The translations under genes and the position numbers were made by a program. Source: Trinickia violacea (GTDB lineage: Bacteria > Pseudomonadota > Gammaproteobacteria > Burkholderiales > Burkholderiaceae). From it: DNA of 64,000 nt. The stretch spans positions 1,550,001-1,614,000 of the forward strand of contig NZ_CP040078.1 of the NCBI RefSeq assembly GCF_005280735.1, read 5' to 3'. Under the pieces are notes generated by a model that was not told where the DNA came from, did not search any database, and saw nothing but the letters and a program-made list of their open reading frames with translations. Of this stretch, positions 24,738-33,647 are shown in pieces. Every line of letters begins with the position of its first letter. Positions within the stretch are counted from its first letter, which is position 1.

Positions 24738-26444
24738 ATGGCGGTAACCACTGAAAGCCCGCGGCAAAGCGAAAAGGCCGACGATCTCGCGGCATCGGCC
24801 GCCGATGGCATGCTGGGACCCAATCCCTTTGTCGGCCTGCGGCCGTGCGATATCGTCGCCACGGCGCAAAAAATCGGCGCTCAGGCGTGGCGGCAACCGG
24901 GGTTGGTCATGGAGCAGGAAATGGCCCTGGCTCGCCAGCTTTTCGAGCTGTTCTCGGGTCGCGCGGAGTCCGCGCCCCCGAAAGGCGACAAGCGTTTCAC
25001 CGACGCCGCATGGCAGAACAATTCGCTGTATCGCATGACGCTGCAAGGCTACCTCGCGTGGCGAAATGCCCTCGAGGGTTTCGTCGAGCGCTCCGGGTTG
25101 AATCCCGATAACAAGGAGCGCGCGCGGTTCGTGATGTCGCTCATTACGGACGCGGCGTCTCCGACCAACACGCTCCTCGGCAATCCCGCCGCGCTCAAGA
25201 AGGTCATCGATACCGGCGGCGCGAGCCTGCTGGACGGCTGCAACAACATCGTGATGGACCTGCTCAAGAATCGCGGCATGCCCGCGCAGGTCAACAAGAC
25301 CGCTTTCGAGGTGGGCAAGAACCTCGGCACCTCCAAGGGCGCGGTGGTCTTTCGCAACGAGGTGCTCGAACTGATCCAGTACGCGCCGGCGACTCAGCAG
25401 GTCTACAGCCGGCCGCAACTGATCGTGCCGCCGCAGATCAACAAGTTCTATGTCTTCGATCTCTCCGAAGGCAAGAGCATCGTCGACTATCTGGTCAAGA
25501 ACGAATTGCAGGTCTTCGTCGTCAGCTGGCGCAATCCGACCGCGGCGCAAAGCCACTGGGATCTGGACACCTATGTGAGCGCGCTCATCGAAGCGATCGC
25601 GGCGGTGCGCGAGATCACCGGGTGCGACGACGTCAACCTGCATGGCGCGTGCTCCGGCGCGATGACCATCTCGGCTTTGCTGGGACATCTCGCGAGCCGG
25701 GGCGAGAAGACGGTGCATGCCACCACGCTGATGGTCGCCGTACTCGACAATACCGCCGACTCGCAACTCGGTCTCTTTGCGACGCCCGAGGCCATCGCGG
25801 CCGCCAAGCAGCACAGCATTTCGCGCGGCGTGCTGGCGGGCGAGGAGATGGGACGCGTCTTCGCCTGGATGAGGCCCAACGATCTGGTTTGGAACTACTG
25901 GGTCAACAACTACTTGATGGGCAATGCGCCGCCCGCGTTCGACGTCCTTTACTGGAACAACGATACGACTCGCCTCCCTGCGAAGCTGCATGGGCAATTG
26001 CTCGACATCTTCACGCAGAACCTCTTCAGCAAGCCGGGCGGACTGACGATACTGGGCACGCCGATCGACCTGTCCCAAGTCACGTGCGACAAGTACGTGG
26101 TGGCAGGCATCACCGATCACATTACGCCGTGGAAGGGCGTGTACAACACGGCCACGACGTTTGGCGGCAATACGCGCTTCGTCTTGAGTTCGAGCGGTCA
26201 TATCCAGAGCCTGATCAATCCTCCCGGCAACCCGAAGGCGAAGTACTACCTCAATCCCGAGTTGCCCGCGAACGCCGATGCGTGGCTCGCCGGCGCGCAG
26301 GCTGAAGCGGATTCGTGGTGGGGCAACTGGAGGGACTGGCTGACCGCGCGATCCGGAGAAAAGCGCGCAGCGCCCGTGGCGCTGGGCAGCGAACGGCACC
26401 CGGCCGGCGCGACTGCACCTGGAACCTACGTATCGGAAGCGTGA
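24738..26444 (+). CDS. phaC: Class II-type (medium-chain-length) polyhydroxyalkanoate synthase
   Basis: 568 aa. It polymerises (R)-3-hydroxyacyl-CoA on granule surfaces. Lipase-like box GACSG with nucleophile Cys305, Asp460 in TDHITPW and His488 in SSGHIQS. The spacings 155 and 28 equal those I recall for Pseudomonas class II enzymes (Cys296, Asp451, His479). Long stretches such as AFEVGKNL, GAVVFRNEVLELIQY, RPQLIVPPQINKFYVFDLS, AWMRPNDLVWNYWVNNYL and YWNNDTTRLPAKLHG also match the class II type rather than class I of Cupriavidus. The operon holds ligase, hydratase, phasin and depolymerase. Confidence 0.95.
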   Translation: MAVTTESPRQSEKADDLAASAADGMLGPNPFVGLRPCDIVATAQKIGAQAWRQPGLVMEQEMALARQLFELFSGRAESAPPKGDKRFTDAAWQNNSLYRMTLQGYLAWRNALEGFVERSGLNPDNKERARFVMSLITDAASPTNTLLGNPAALKKVIDTGGASLLDGCNNIVMDLLKNRGMPAQVNKTAFEVGKNLGTSKGAVVFRNEVLELIQYAPATQQVYSRPQLIVPPQINKFYVFDLSEGKSIVDYLVKNELQVFVVSWRNPTAAQSHWDLDTYVSALIEAIAAVREITGCDDVNLHGACSGAMTISALLGHLASRGEKTVHATTLMVAVLDNTADSQLGLFATPEAIAAAKQHSISRGVLAGEEMGRVFAWMRPNDLVWNYWVNNYLMGNAPPAFDVLYWNNDTTRLPAKLHGQLLDIFTQNLFSKPGGLTILGTPIDLSQVTCDKYVVAGITDHITPWKGVYNTATTFGGNTRFVLSSSGHIQSLINPPGNPKAKYYLNPELPANADAWLAGAQAEADSWWGNWRDWLTARSGEKRAAPVALGSERHPAGATAPGTYVSEA

Positions 26445-26515
26445 CCGGCCTCATGGCCGCTTATCGATAACGTCTTCAAGAACGACTCTTTGACACTCTC
26501 TCTAAGGAAATCATC

Positions 26516-26938
26516 ATGGCAGCGACCCAACCCAACACGCTCTTTGCGGAATACACGAAGCTCATCACGCAGTTCAAGCTGCCGGGCCTCGACCTCGCCG
26601 CCATTCTCGAATCGCGGCGCAAGGACATCGAAGCGCTGGCCGAGGCCAACATGACCGCGCTCGCCGGCGTGCAGCAACTCGGTCAGAAGCAGATCGAGAT
26701 CATCCGTTCGACGACGACGGAACTGCAATCGCTCGTGACACGCTTGCGGTCCCCCGGCAGCGAAACGCCTGCGGCAACGGGAGAGGGCGTGCAAAAGACG
26801 CTGCAAAAGGCGTTCGTCGACATGCAGGAGCTCGCGGATGCGGCGTACCGCGCTCAAACCGACAGTATCGCTGTCGTCACGAAGCGCTTCGCGGAGCATG
26901 TCGAAGAATTGAAAGCGCTCGTGCAGCCCAAGAAATGA
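26516..26938 (+). CDS. Phasin family protein
   Basis: 140 aa helical, amphipathic protein that coats PHA granules. Phasin_2 features include FKLPGLDLAAILESRRKDIEALAEANMTALAGVQQLGQKQ and a C-terminal helix rich in Lys/Glu. A ribosome site (TAAGGA) precedes ATG. It lies between the synthase and depolymerase genes, as expected. Confidence 0.92.
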   Translation: MAATQPNTLFAEYTKLITQFKLPGLDLAAILESRRKDIEALAEANMTALAGVQQLGQKQIEIIRSTTTELQSLVTRLRSPGSETPAATGEGVQKTLQKAFVDMQELADAAYRAQTDSIAVVTKRFAEHVEELKALVQPKK

Positions 26939-26997
26939 TCTAGCAAATGCGCGCGAACCGCCGCCGCAACGAAGAGCCTAACCAGGAAAACGACCGG

Positions 26998-27840
26998 ATG
27001 ACCGACATACCAACAAGCCCGGAGTTAGTCGACGCCATGCACATTCAGACGATCGATCTGGACGGCCAACTGCTGCGCGTCGCTGTGCGGCCTGGCAGCG
27101 ACGCCTCGCCGCCGCTGCTCGTGTTCAACGGCATCGGCGCGAATCTCGAACTGGTCGAGCCCTTCGTCGAAGCACTCGATGACGTGACGGTCATCATCTT
27201 CGACGTCCCCGGCGTCGGCGGCTCGCCGGCCCCGTTGATCCCGTATCGGTTCTCGACGTTGGCCGTCCTGTCCGACAAGCTGCTGACGCGGCTCGGCTAC
27301 GCCGGCGCTGTCGACGTGCTCGGCGTCTCGTGGGGCGGGGCGCTCGCTCAGCAGTTCGCGCTCGTTTATCCCAGACGCTGCCGCAGGCTGATTCTCGCGG
27401 CCACGTCGCCGGGGGTGATCATGGTGCCTGCGCGGCTGTCGGTGCTTTCCAAACTGATCGGGCCGCGACGCTATACCGATCCGGACTACCTGCGGCAAAT
27501 CGGGGCGGAAATCTACGGCGGCGCGTACCGGCGCGATCCGTCGCTGCTCGAGGCGCACAGCCGCCATATCCAGGCGCCGCGCGGCCGCGGCTATCTCTAT
27601 CAATTGCTGGCGGCATCGGGGTGGACCAGCTTGCCGTGGCTGGGCGCGCTTCGGCAACCGACACTCATCCTGCACGGCAACGACGATCCGATCGTGCCGC
27701 TCACGAACGCCAAGATTCTCGCGGCAAGGATTCGACATGCGACGCTGCATGTGATCGATGACGGCCATCTTTTTCTGATCACGCGGGCAAGCGAAGTCGC
27801 TCCCATGGTGAAGCGGTTTTTGCGGGAGGAGTCGAGTTGA
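26998..27840 (+). CDS. phaZ: Intracellular medium-chain-length PHA depolymerase
   Basis: 280 aa alpha/beta hydrolase. Nucleophile in GVSWGGALAQQFA, acid in GNDDPIVPL, and His in IDDGHLFLITRA. These and PLLVFNGIGANLELVEPF, FDVPGVGGS and RRYTDPDYLRQIGAEIYGGAYRRDP match Pseudomonas PhaZ closely. It releases 3-hydroxy acids from intracellular granules. ATG 26998 follows an AGGAAA site; the frame extends to 26947. The stop overlaps the next start. Confidence 0.93.
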   Translation: MTDIPTSPELVDAMHIQTIDLDGQLLRVAVRPGSDASPPLLVFNGIGANLELVEPFVEALDDVTVIIFDVPGVGGSPAPLIPYRFSTLAVLSDKLLTRLGYAGAVDVLGVSWGGALAQQFALVYPRRCRRLILAATSPGVIMVPARLSVLSKLIGPRRYTDPDYLRQIGAEIYGGAYRRDPSLLEAHSRHIQAPRGRGYLYQLLAASGWTSLPWLGALRQPTLILHGNDDPIVPLTNAKILAARIRHATLHVIDDGHLFLITRASEVAPMVKRFLREESS

Positions 27841-29126
27841 GCTTCGTCACGGAGCGAGACGGGAATGCCGTGCGCGACGAGAGCGACCCGGCCGGGGACG
27901 AGAAGCGCGTTCGGCTGAAGCGCATGCGCGCGACGGCGACCTGTCTGCTTGCGGTGATGATCGTCCTGCTTCTCACGTGTGCGTTCTGGCAGTCCGCGTA
28001 TCCGTGGCTAGCGTGGCCGCGCGCGTTTGCCGAGGCGGGTACGGTCGGTGCGATTGCAGACTGGTATGCGGTGGTCGCGTTGTTCCGGCGACCGTGCGGC
28101 CTACCGATCCCGCACACGGCGATCATTCCTCAAAACCAGCAACGCATCGCCGAGAGTCTCGGCAACTTTGTCGAAGAGAACTTCCTGACACCCGAAGTGA
28201 TCATCGGGCGACTGCGTGGCTACAACGCCGCGCAAGCGCTGGCGGGGTGGCTCGCGGTACGGAAAAACAGCGCGGTCATCGCGGACGCGGTGGCCGCCTC
28301 GCTGCCTCGAATGCTCGGGGACATCGACGAGACGGACGTCGCACACCTCTTCGAGCAATTCGTGATGCCACGATTGCGCGCGCTCGATGTCTCTCGCGTC
28401 GCGAGCCGGGTCCTGAATATCCTCACCGAAGGCAATCGTCATCAGCCTCTGCTGGATCGCGGACTGATCGCAGTGGAAACGTGGTTGAGCGGCAACGTGG
28501 ACTTGATCCAAGCGAAATTCAGCGAGGCGTCGAAGTTCACGCCGGCGACGCTGGACGCTTACATCGTCAAGAAGTTTATCGATGGCATCGTTGCGCTGAT
28601 TCATGAGGTCGTCGCGAATCCGGGGCACGAACTCAGGGGCCGGTTTGACGCAGCCGTGCACGATTTGTCCAATGAGCTCGGCACGTCAGCGGTGTATCGC
28701 CGGTATGGCCGGCTGTTGTTCCGCGACTGTATTCGGCATCTGGAAGAGGGCGGCTATTACCGTGTCCTCCTCGAACACGTCCGCGCATTCGTGCTCGCCG
28801 ATCTCGGAGGCGAGCGCTCTGTCGTGCGGGACATGCTTGCCGGTGCCCTTGCGTCCTTGGGCAAAGGCGTGGCGAGCGACGCTTCCATTCAGCAGAAGTT
28901 GAACGTGTGGTGGCTCGATATCGCCAAGCGCCTTGTGGCGCAGCACCGTCATCAGCTGTCGGCGCTGATCACCGACGTCGTATCAGGCTGGGACGCGAAA
29001 GAGGTGAGCGGAAAGATCGAGGCGGAGATCGGTCGAGACCTGCAATACATTCGAATCAACGGCACGTTTGTCGGCGGTATGGTGGGGGTGCTAATCCATA
29101 CAGGTCTGTTCGTCGTCTTGCGCTAA
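27837..29126 (+). CDS. DUF445 family membrane protein
   Basis: 429 aa. One N-terminal transmembrane helix (TATCLLAVMIVLLLTCAFWQ, about 26-45), then AFAEAGTVGAIADWYAVVALFRRP and IPHTAIIPQNQQRIAESLGNFVEENFL, diagnostic of DUF445 (YjiN-like), and a second helix at the C-terminus (VGGMVGVLIHTGLFVVL). The start is TTG at 27837, inside the phaZ stop, with GGGAGGAG 5 nt upstream. Function unknown. Translational coupling puts it in the PHA operon. Confidence 0.9.
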   Translation: MSFVTERDGNAVRDESDPAGDEKRVRLKRMRATATCLLAVMIVLLLTCAFWQSAYPWLAWPRAFAEAGTVGAIADWYAVVALFRRPCGLPIPHTAIIPQNQQRIAESLGNFVEENFLTPEVIIGRLRGYNAAQALAGWLAVRKNSAVIADAVAASLPRMLGDIDETDVAHLFEQFVMPRLRALDVSRVASRVLNILTEGNRHQPLLDRGLIAVETWLSGNVDLIQAKFSEASKFTPATLDAYIVKKFIDGIVALIHEVVANPGHELRGRFDAAVHDLSNELGTSAVYRRYGRLLFRDCIRHLEEGGYYRVLLEHVRAFVLADLGGERSVVRDMLAGALASLGKGVASDASIQQKLNVWWLDIAKRLVAQHRHQLSALITDVVSGWDAKEVSGKIEAEIGRDLQYIRINGTFVGGMVGVLIHTGLFVVLR

Positions 29127-29159
29127 GGCAAGCTCTAGCGCTTGCCAATCCCTTTTTTT
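29127..29159 (+). terminator. Rho-independent terminator of the PHA operon
   Basis: GGCAAGC-TCTAGC-GCTTGCC (29127-29146) is a perfect 7-bp stem starting right after the DUF445 stop, with a seven-T run at 29153-29159. Confidence 0.8.
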
Positions 29160-29303
29160 CTCCGCTTATACTCACTCTCGCCTAAGCGGCTCACGCCAAG
29201 GTCCCACGCTGCACGCCGACAAAAAACACGACATCCGTCGACAACACGGCACGCGATTCACGTGTCGCAACCGCAGTTCTTACATAAAAAGGTGGGACCT
29301 CTT

Positions 29304-30371
29304 ATGCTAATTCGTGCTTTTGGCGCAGTGATTTCATCGTTGCTCTTGGCCGGCGCGGCCTTTGCTCCGGCCATCGCGCATGCCGACGACAGCTTCGCGC
29401 AGGACGACGGCGCGTCGCATGGCCGTCCGGTCAAGGTGATGATCATTTCGATGTTCGGTCCAGAAGGCCAAGTGTGGCTCGATCATCTCGGACCTTGGCA
29501 GGACATCACCGTGGCGGGTCTGTCTCCTGACTACCCGGCCGTGCACTGCAATCGCCAGGATGTCTGCGTGATGACGACGGGCATGGGGCACGCGAATGCC
29601 GCCGCGTCGATCATGGCGCTGACGTTCTCGCCGCGTTTCGACTTGCGTCATACGTACTTCATGGTGGCGGGCATCGCCGGTATCGATCCGATGCAGGGAA
29701 CCGTCGGTTCCGCTGCCTGGGCGAACTGGCTCGTCGACTTCGGCATTCAGTGGGAAATCGACGGACGCGAAATTCCGCCGGGCTGGAACACCGGCTATCT
29801 CGGCATCAACACGACGGGCCCGGCGCAGAAGCCGCCGCTCGACTATCGCACCGAGGTGTTCCAGCTCAATCCGGCGCTCTCGAACGCGGCATTCGCGCTG
29901 TCGCGCAACGTGACGCTCACCGACGACGCACAGGCGCAAGCCGCCCGCGCCAAATACAGCTATGCGCCCGCGAACCGTCCGCCGACCGTGATCCAGTGCG
30001 ACACCCTGGCGGGCGATACCTGGTGGTCGGGCACCGACCTTGGCGAGCGCGCGCGGCAATGGACGAAGATCCTGACCGACGGCAAGGGCACCTATTGCAC
30101 GACGCAGCAGGAAGACAATGCCACGTTCGAGGCGCTGACGCGCGCGGCTACTGTGCATCGCGTCGACCTGAACCGTGTCGCGGTGCTGCGCGCCGGCTCG
30201 GACTTCGACCGGCCCTACGCGGGCCAATCGAGCGCGGACAATCTGCTCAACTACGCGTCGCAGGGCGGCTTCACGATCGCGATCGGCAATCTGTTCCTCG
30301 CCGGCAATCCGCTCGTGCAGGACATCGTCACGCATTGGGGCGAGTGGCGCGAGGGCGTACCGCAGAGGTAG
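29304..30371 (+). CDS. Purine nucleoside permease (NUP family)
   Basis: 355 aa. An N-terminal signal peptide (MLIRAFGAVISSLLLAGAAF, cleavage near AHA-DD) is followed by VKVMIISMFGPEGQVWLDHLGPW, TTGMGHANAAASIMAL and YFMVAGIAGIDPMQGTVGSAAWA, typical of the NUP family. The fold resembles nucleoside phosphorylases, so periplasmic nucleoside binding or cleavage is as likely as permeation. ATG 29304 with GGTGGGA upstream. Confidence 0.88.
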   Translation: MLIRAFGAVISSLLLAGAAFAPAIAHADDSFAQDDGASHGRPVKVMIISMFGPEGQVWLDHLGPWQDITVAGLSPDYPAVHCNRQDVCVMTTGMGHANAAASIMALTFSPRFDLRHTYFMVAGIAGIDPMQGTVGSAAWANWLVDFGIQWEIDGREIPPGWNTGYLGINTTGPAQKPPLDYRTEVFQLNPALSNAAFALSRNVTLTDDAQAQAARAKYSYAPANRPPTVIQCDTLAGDTWWSGTDLGERARQWTKILTDGKGTYCTTQQEDNATFEALTRAATVHRVDLNRVAVLRAGSDFDRPYAGQSSADNLLNYASQGGFTIAIGNLFLAGNPLVQDIVTHWGEWREGVPQR

Positions 30372-30400
30372 CGCGTGTGCGGTGGCCGGCTGCTGCGAGG

Positions 30401-33157
30401 CTAGTTGAGCTTGACCAATCCCAGCGCCTGCGCGCGCGAGACGGCTTGAGCGCGTTTGTCGACGGCGAGCTTCATGAAGATGCTCTTGACGTGGGACTTG
30501 ACCGTTTCGGGTGTGATCCCGAGCGTGCGCGCAATTTCTTTGTTGGACTGTCCCTGTGCGATCAACTCGATGATGCCGCGCTCTCGTGAGCTGAGCAGGT
30601 CTCGCTCAGCTTCTCGCCGGGGCTTGCTGTCGGGTTCGTGCAGGGCTTGCCAGCGCTCCAGCAGACGGTCCAGCCACGCGACGATTTCCGGTGCCTTGGC
30701 GGAGGTGCGGGCCTGGTCGCGCGCCAACATCAATAGCGGGCCGATCTCTGGCCCTTGATCGATGATGGACTGGCAGACGCCGGCCGGCGCCGCGACAGCC
30801 GCCACGTCAAAAAATATCTCGAGCGCCTGCTCGCGCTCGCCTGCGTTTAGCCACGCGAGCGCGAGGACGGTCCGCAGGCGCAGCGCGAAATACGTTCCGT
30901 TGAAGCGTTCGAGACGCGCCACTACATCGGTGAGCCGCTCGACAGCCTCTTGCGTCTGATGCCTTCCGATCGCGAGATACGCGGCCCCGAAGTCCCGGTA
31001 GTTCTCGATCTCCGGCGACACCGGCATGGACGACTCCGCGTTGGCGGCGGCCAACTGTCGGAGTTGGGTCACGCACGCGCTTGCTTCGGCAAACCGGCCT
31101 TCTCTTAGATTGAGCCGGGTTCGCTCCGAGAGCGCGGCGGCGACCAGCCGGTTCCATCGACGCGCTTGACCCAGGGCCTGTGCGCTATCCAGCAGGGCAT
31201 ACGCGTGCGAAAAATTGGAGCGCGCCACGGCGATTCGAACGAGCACGCGATAGCCAATCAGGACGCTGTCGAGAAATACGGCAAGTTCGATGACCGGCAT
31301 GAGCTCGACCAGCATCGCCTCGGCTTCGTCAAGCCGGCCCTGCTCATAGCGCAATTGAGCCAACATCGGGGCGCACAACGCGGCCGCGATCGAGTGCCGT
31401 CCGGAGTGGCGCTCGGCGAGATCCATCGCTTCGCTAAACAGGCGCTCCGCATGCGAAAGGTGCACTTGCTGCATTTCCGCATGGCCGAGCAGGCAAAGGC
31501 GATAGACCGTGGAGAATACGCTGCGCTGGTCTTCCTCGATCGAATCGGGAATCCAGGGCATGGCGTGCAGGGCCTCGAGATTGCCCGTTTTCCAGTGAGC
31601 GAAACGCGCCACGTTCGAGACCGCGTTGGAGGTCCATGAATCGCGCGTCGATCGCGCCAGATATTGCTGCGCGAGCGAGAGCGCGGTGTGCGGATCATCC
31701 TGCAAGGCGGCGAGCGCCGAGCGAATCGCTACGCACTCCCAGTGGAGGTAGTCGGCGTCGACGGCCTTGTTGGCGGCATCGCGCTCGATCGATTCCACCA
31801 TCGAGGCCGCGTCGTCGAAACGCATGGCGAGGGCCGTGCCCCAAGCCGTCGCAAGCGTGACGGTGATCTGGGCTCGCATCAAGTCGGATGGGAATTGACG
31901 CTGCCAGCCGACCAGCGTAAGCAGATCGCCTTTTTTAAGGAGCGACTTGGCGCAGTGCTCCATGAGGCGAATCGCGTCGTCGGTCGCACCGGCCGCTATG
32001 GCATGCCTGACGGCGTCTGTCCACTGGCGCTCTGCCGCGTACCATTGCCAGGCCCGCCGATGCAGTTCGGTGACCTCGTCGCGGTATCGCGCCTCCAACT
32101 GACGCTGGAGGTATTCGGCCATCAGCGGGTGATAGCGGAACCAATGCCCTTCGACGTCCATCGGCTCCAGCAGCAACTGGCGCGCGACGATCGCGTCCAG
32201 CATGATTTGGCTCGGACCGACGCCAAGGCCGGTGACCGCCTCGCAAAGCGGTGCGCTCAGACGATCGAGTATCGCGGAACGCACCATGAACTCGAGCATC
32301 CCGGCCGGTAAGGACTGAAGGATGTCTTCGAGGTAATCCGCAAGCGGCCTCGATGCGCCGGTCGGAACGCTCGCCGTCCAGCCCCGGGGGCGATCATCGC
32401 GCGCCAGCACCGACGCGGAGATGCGCAACGCGGCGGCCCAGCCTTCGGTCGTCGCGAACAGCGATTTCACGTCGGTGCCGCGGACCTTGCCGGGGCATTC
32501 GTGCTCGACGAAGCGGCGCGTCTCGTCGAAGTTGAATCTCAACGTCGACGCGTCGAGTTCCAAGAGATCGTTTCGCGCTCGCAGCTTGGCCGTGGGAAGC
32601 GGGGGATCGGTTCGGCTGCAAATCACCACGTGGACCTGCGAGGGCATGTTGGCGATGAAGAGCGACATCGCTTCGTGAATCGGGGCCTCGCGGATCAGGT
32701 GGTAGTCGTCGATGAACAGGTAGACCTCGTCGTCGACGTCGATCAGCTCGTTGATCAGCGTCGACGCAAGCGCATTCGCCGGCACAAACGACGCTTCGGC
32801 GGTCAAGCCGATCACGGATGCGCCGACGTCGCCGCAAGCTTGCCGCAACGCATGCGCGAGATGATTGAAGTAGCGAGCGGGCTCGTCGTCTTCGGCGTCG
32901 AGAGAGAGCCAGGCGATCCGCGCGCTGCTCGCCCCGAGCACCTTTAGCCAAGTGAGGGCGAGCGACGTCTTGCCAAATCCGGCGGGAGCCTTGATCACCG
33001 TCAGGCGCTTCTTTTCTGTCTGCGCGGCGAGGCCGGCGAGGCGCGGGCGGTCGATCAGGCCCGTGGGCAAGCGTGGCGGAACGACCTTGGTGGCAAGCAG
33101 CACGGGTTGCCTCGTCGAAGGCGTTGCTCGGAGAGAGACGATCTTAGTGCGACGCAC
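30401..33157 (-). CDS. LAL-type LuxR-family ATP-dependent regulator (MalT-like)
   Basis: About 918 aa. An N-terminal STAND ATPase has Walker A in KAPAGFGKTSLAL and Walker B in VYLFIDDYH; a long helical TPR-like middle follows; the C-terminal LuxR winged helix is LLSSRERGIIELIAQGQSNKEIARTLGITPETVKSHVKSIFMKL. Such proteins activate transcription after binding an inducer and ATP. I prefer GTG 33157, because the longer open frame to 33277 would overlap the ridA end at 33193. No strong ribosome site supports either start. The target is unknown; the convergent nucleoside permease is one option. Confidence 0.9.
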   Translation of the reverse strand: MRRTKIVSLRATPSTRQPVLLATKVVPPRLPTGLIDRPRLAGLAAQTEKKRLTVIKAPAGFGKTSLALTWLKVLGASSARIAWLSLDAEDDEPARYFNHLAHALRQACGDVGASVIGLTAEASFVPANALASTLINELIDVDDEVYLFIDDYHLIREAPIHEAMSLFIANMPSQVHVVICSRTDPPLPTAKLRARNDLLELDASTLRFNFDETRRFVEHECPGKVRGTDVKSLFATTEGWAAALRISASVLARDDRPRGWTASVPTGASRPLADYLEDILQSLPAGMLEFMVRSAILDRLSAPLCEAVTGLGVGPSQIMLDAIVARQLLLEPMDVEGHWFRYHPLMAEYLQRQLEARYRDEVTELHRRAWQWYAAERQWTDAVRHAIAAGATDDAIRLMEHCAKSLLKKGDLLTLVGWQRQFPSDLMRAQITVTLATAWGTALAMRFDDAASMVESIERDAANKAVDADYLHWECVAIRSALAALQDDPHTALSLAQQYLARSTRDSWTSNAVSNVARFAHWKTGNLEALHAMPWIPDSIEEDQRSVFSTVYRLCLLGHAEMQQVHLSHAERLFSEAMDLAERHSGRHSIAAALCAPMLAQLRYEQGRLDEAEAMLVELMPVIELAVFLDSVLIGYRVLVRIAVARSNFSHAYALLDSAQALGQARRWNRLVAAALSERTRLNLREGRFAEASACVTQLRQLAAANAESSMPVSPEIENYRDFGAAYLAIGRHQTQEAVERLTDVVARLERFNGTYFALRLRTVLALAWLNAGEREQALEIFFDVAAVAAPAGVCQSIIDQGPEIGPLLMLARDQARTSAKAPEIVAWLDRLLERWQALHEPDSKPRREAERDLLSSRERGIIELIAQGQSNKEIARTLGITPETVKSHVKSIFMKLAVDKRAQAVSRAQALGLVKLN

Positions 33158-33192
33158 AACCCAGGGCAACCGGTAAAAGACCGGGTGTCCGC

Positions 33193-33612
33193 TCACACGC
33201 CGCGTATCGCCGCCACCGCCTTGATCTCGACAAAGAGCGTCGGCCTCGCCAATGCCGCGACCCCGAGAATGGTCCATGCCGGAGGGTTTTCCTTGATGTA
33301 GCGGTCCTTGATCTCGCGAAACGCCGCAAGCTGGCGGTCGATATCCACGTGATAGCTGACGAGCTCGACGAGATCCTCGAAGCCCAGTCCGGCGGCTTGC
33401 AGGATCGCGCCGAGCCGCTGAAACGCGAGATCGATCTGTTCTTCGACGCTCGTGGGAATCGTCCCGTCAGCCCGCAGCCCGATCTGGCCGGCGACGAACA
33501 GCAGACCGCCGGCCGCAACCGCGGGCGCGTAGTTGAACGTCTTGAACACGTCCGTGCTGCCGAGAACAGGATGGGGATTCGAAAGGGCGAGGGTGGTTTT
33601 GGAGGCTTGCAT
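33193..33612 (-). CDS. RidA family protein
   Basis: 139 aa YjgF/YER057c/UK114 fold: NYAPAVAAGGLLFVAGQIGLRADGTIP, then LVELVSYHVDID and PPAWTILGVAALARPTLFVEIKAVA. RidA proteins hydrolyse reactive enamine/imine intermediates; the usual catalytic Arg in the ...R(A/P)T.. region appears as ARPTLFVEI. ATG 33612 is preceded by AGGA. It lies downstream of hppD on the same strand, suggesting a role in aromatic amino acid breakdown. Confidence 0.9.
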   Translation of the reverse strand: MQASKTTLALSNPHPVLGSTDVFKTFNYAPAVAAGGLLFVAGQIGLRADGTIPTSVEEQIDLAFQRLGAILQAAGLGFEDLVELVSYHVDIDRQLAAFREIKDRYIKENPPAWTILGVAALARPTLFVEIKAVAAIRGV

Positions 33613-33647
33613 GATGATGTCCTTGAAAAAGATGATCACGGGTTGAG

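Noticed and set aside
22512..26399. Two long antisense frames opposite the acyl-CoA ligase and phaC
   Set aside because: No recognisable domain; the sense genes are certain.
30401..33277. Longer start (33277) for the LAL regulator
   Set aside because: It would overlap the ridA stop by 85 nt and the added residues have no domain content.
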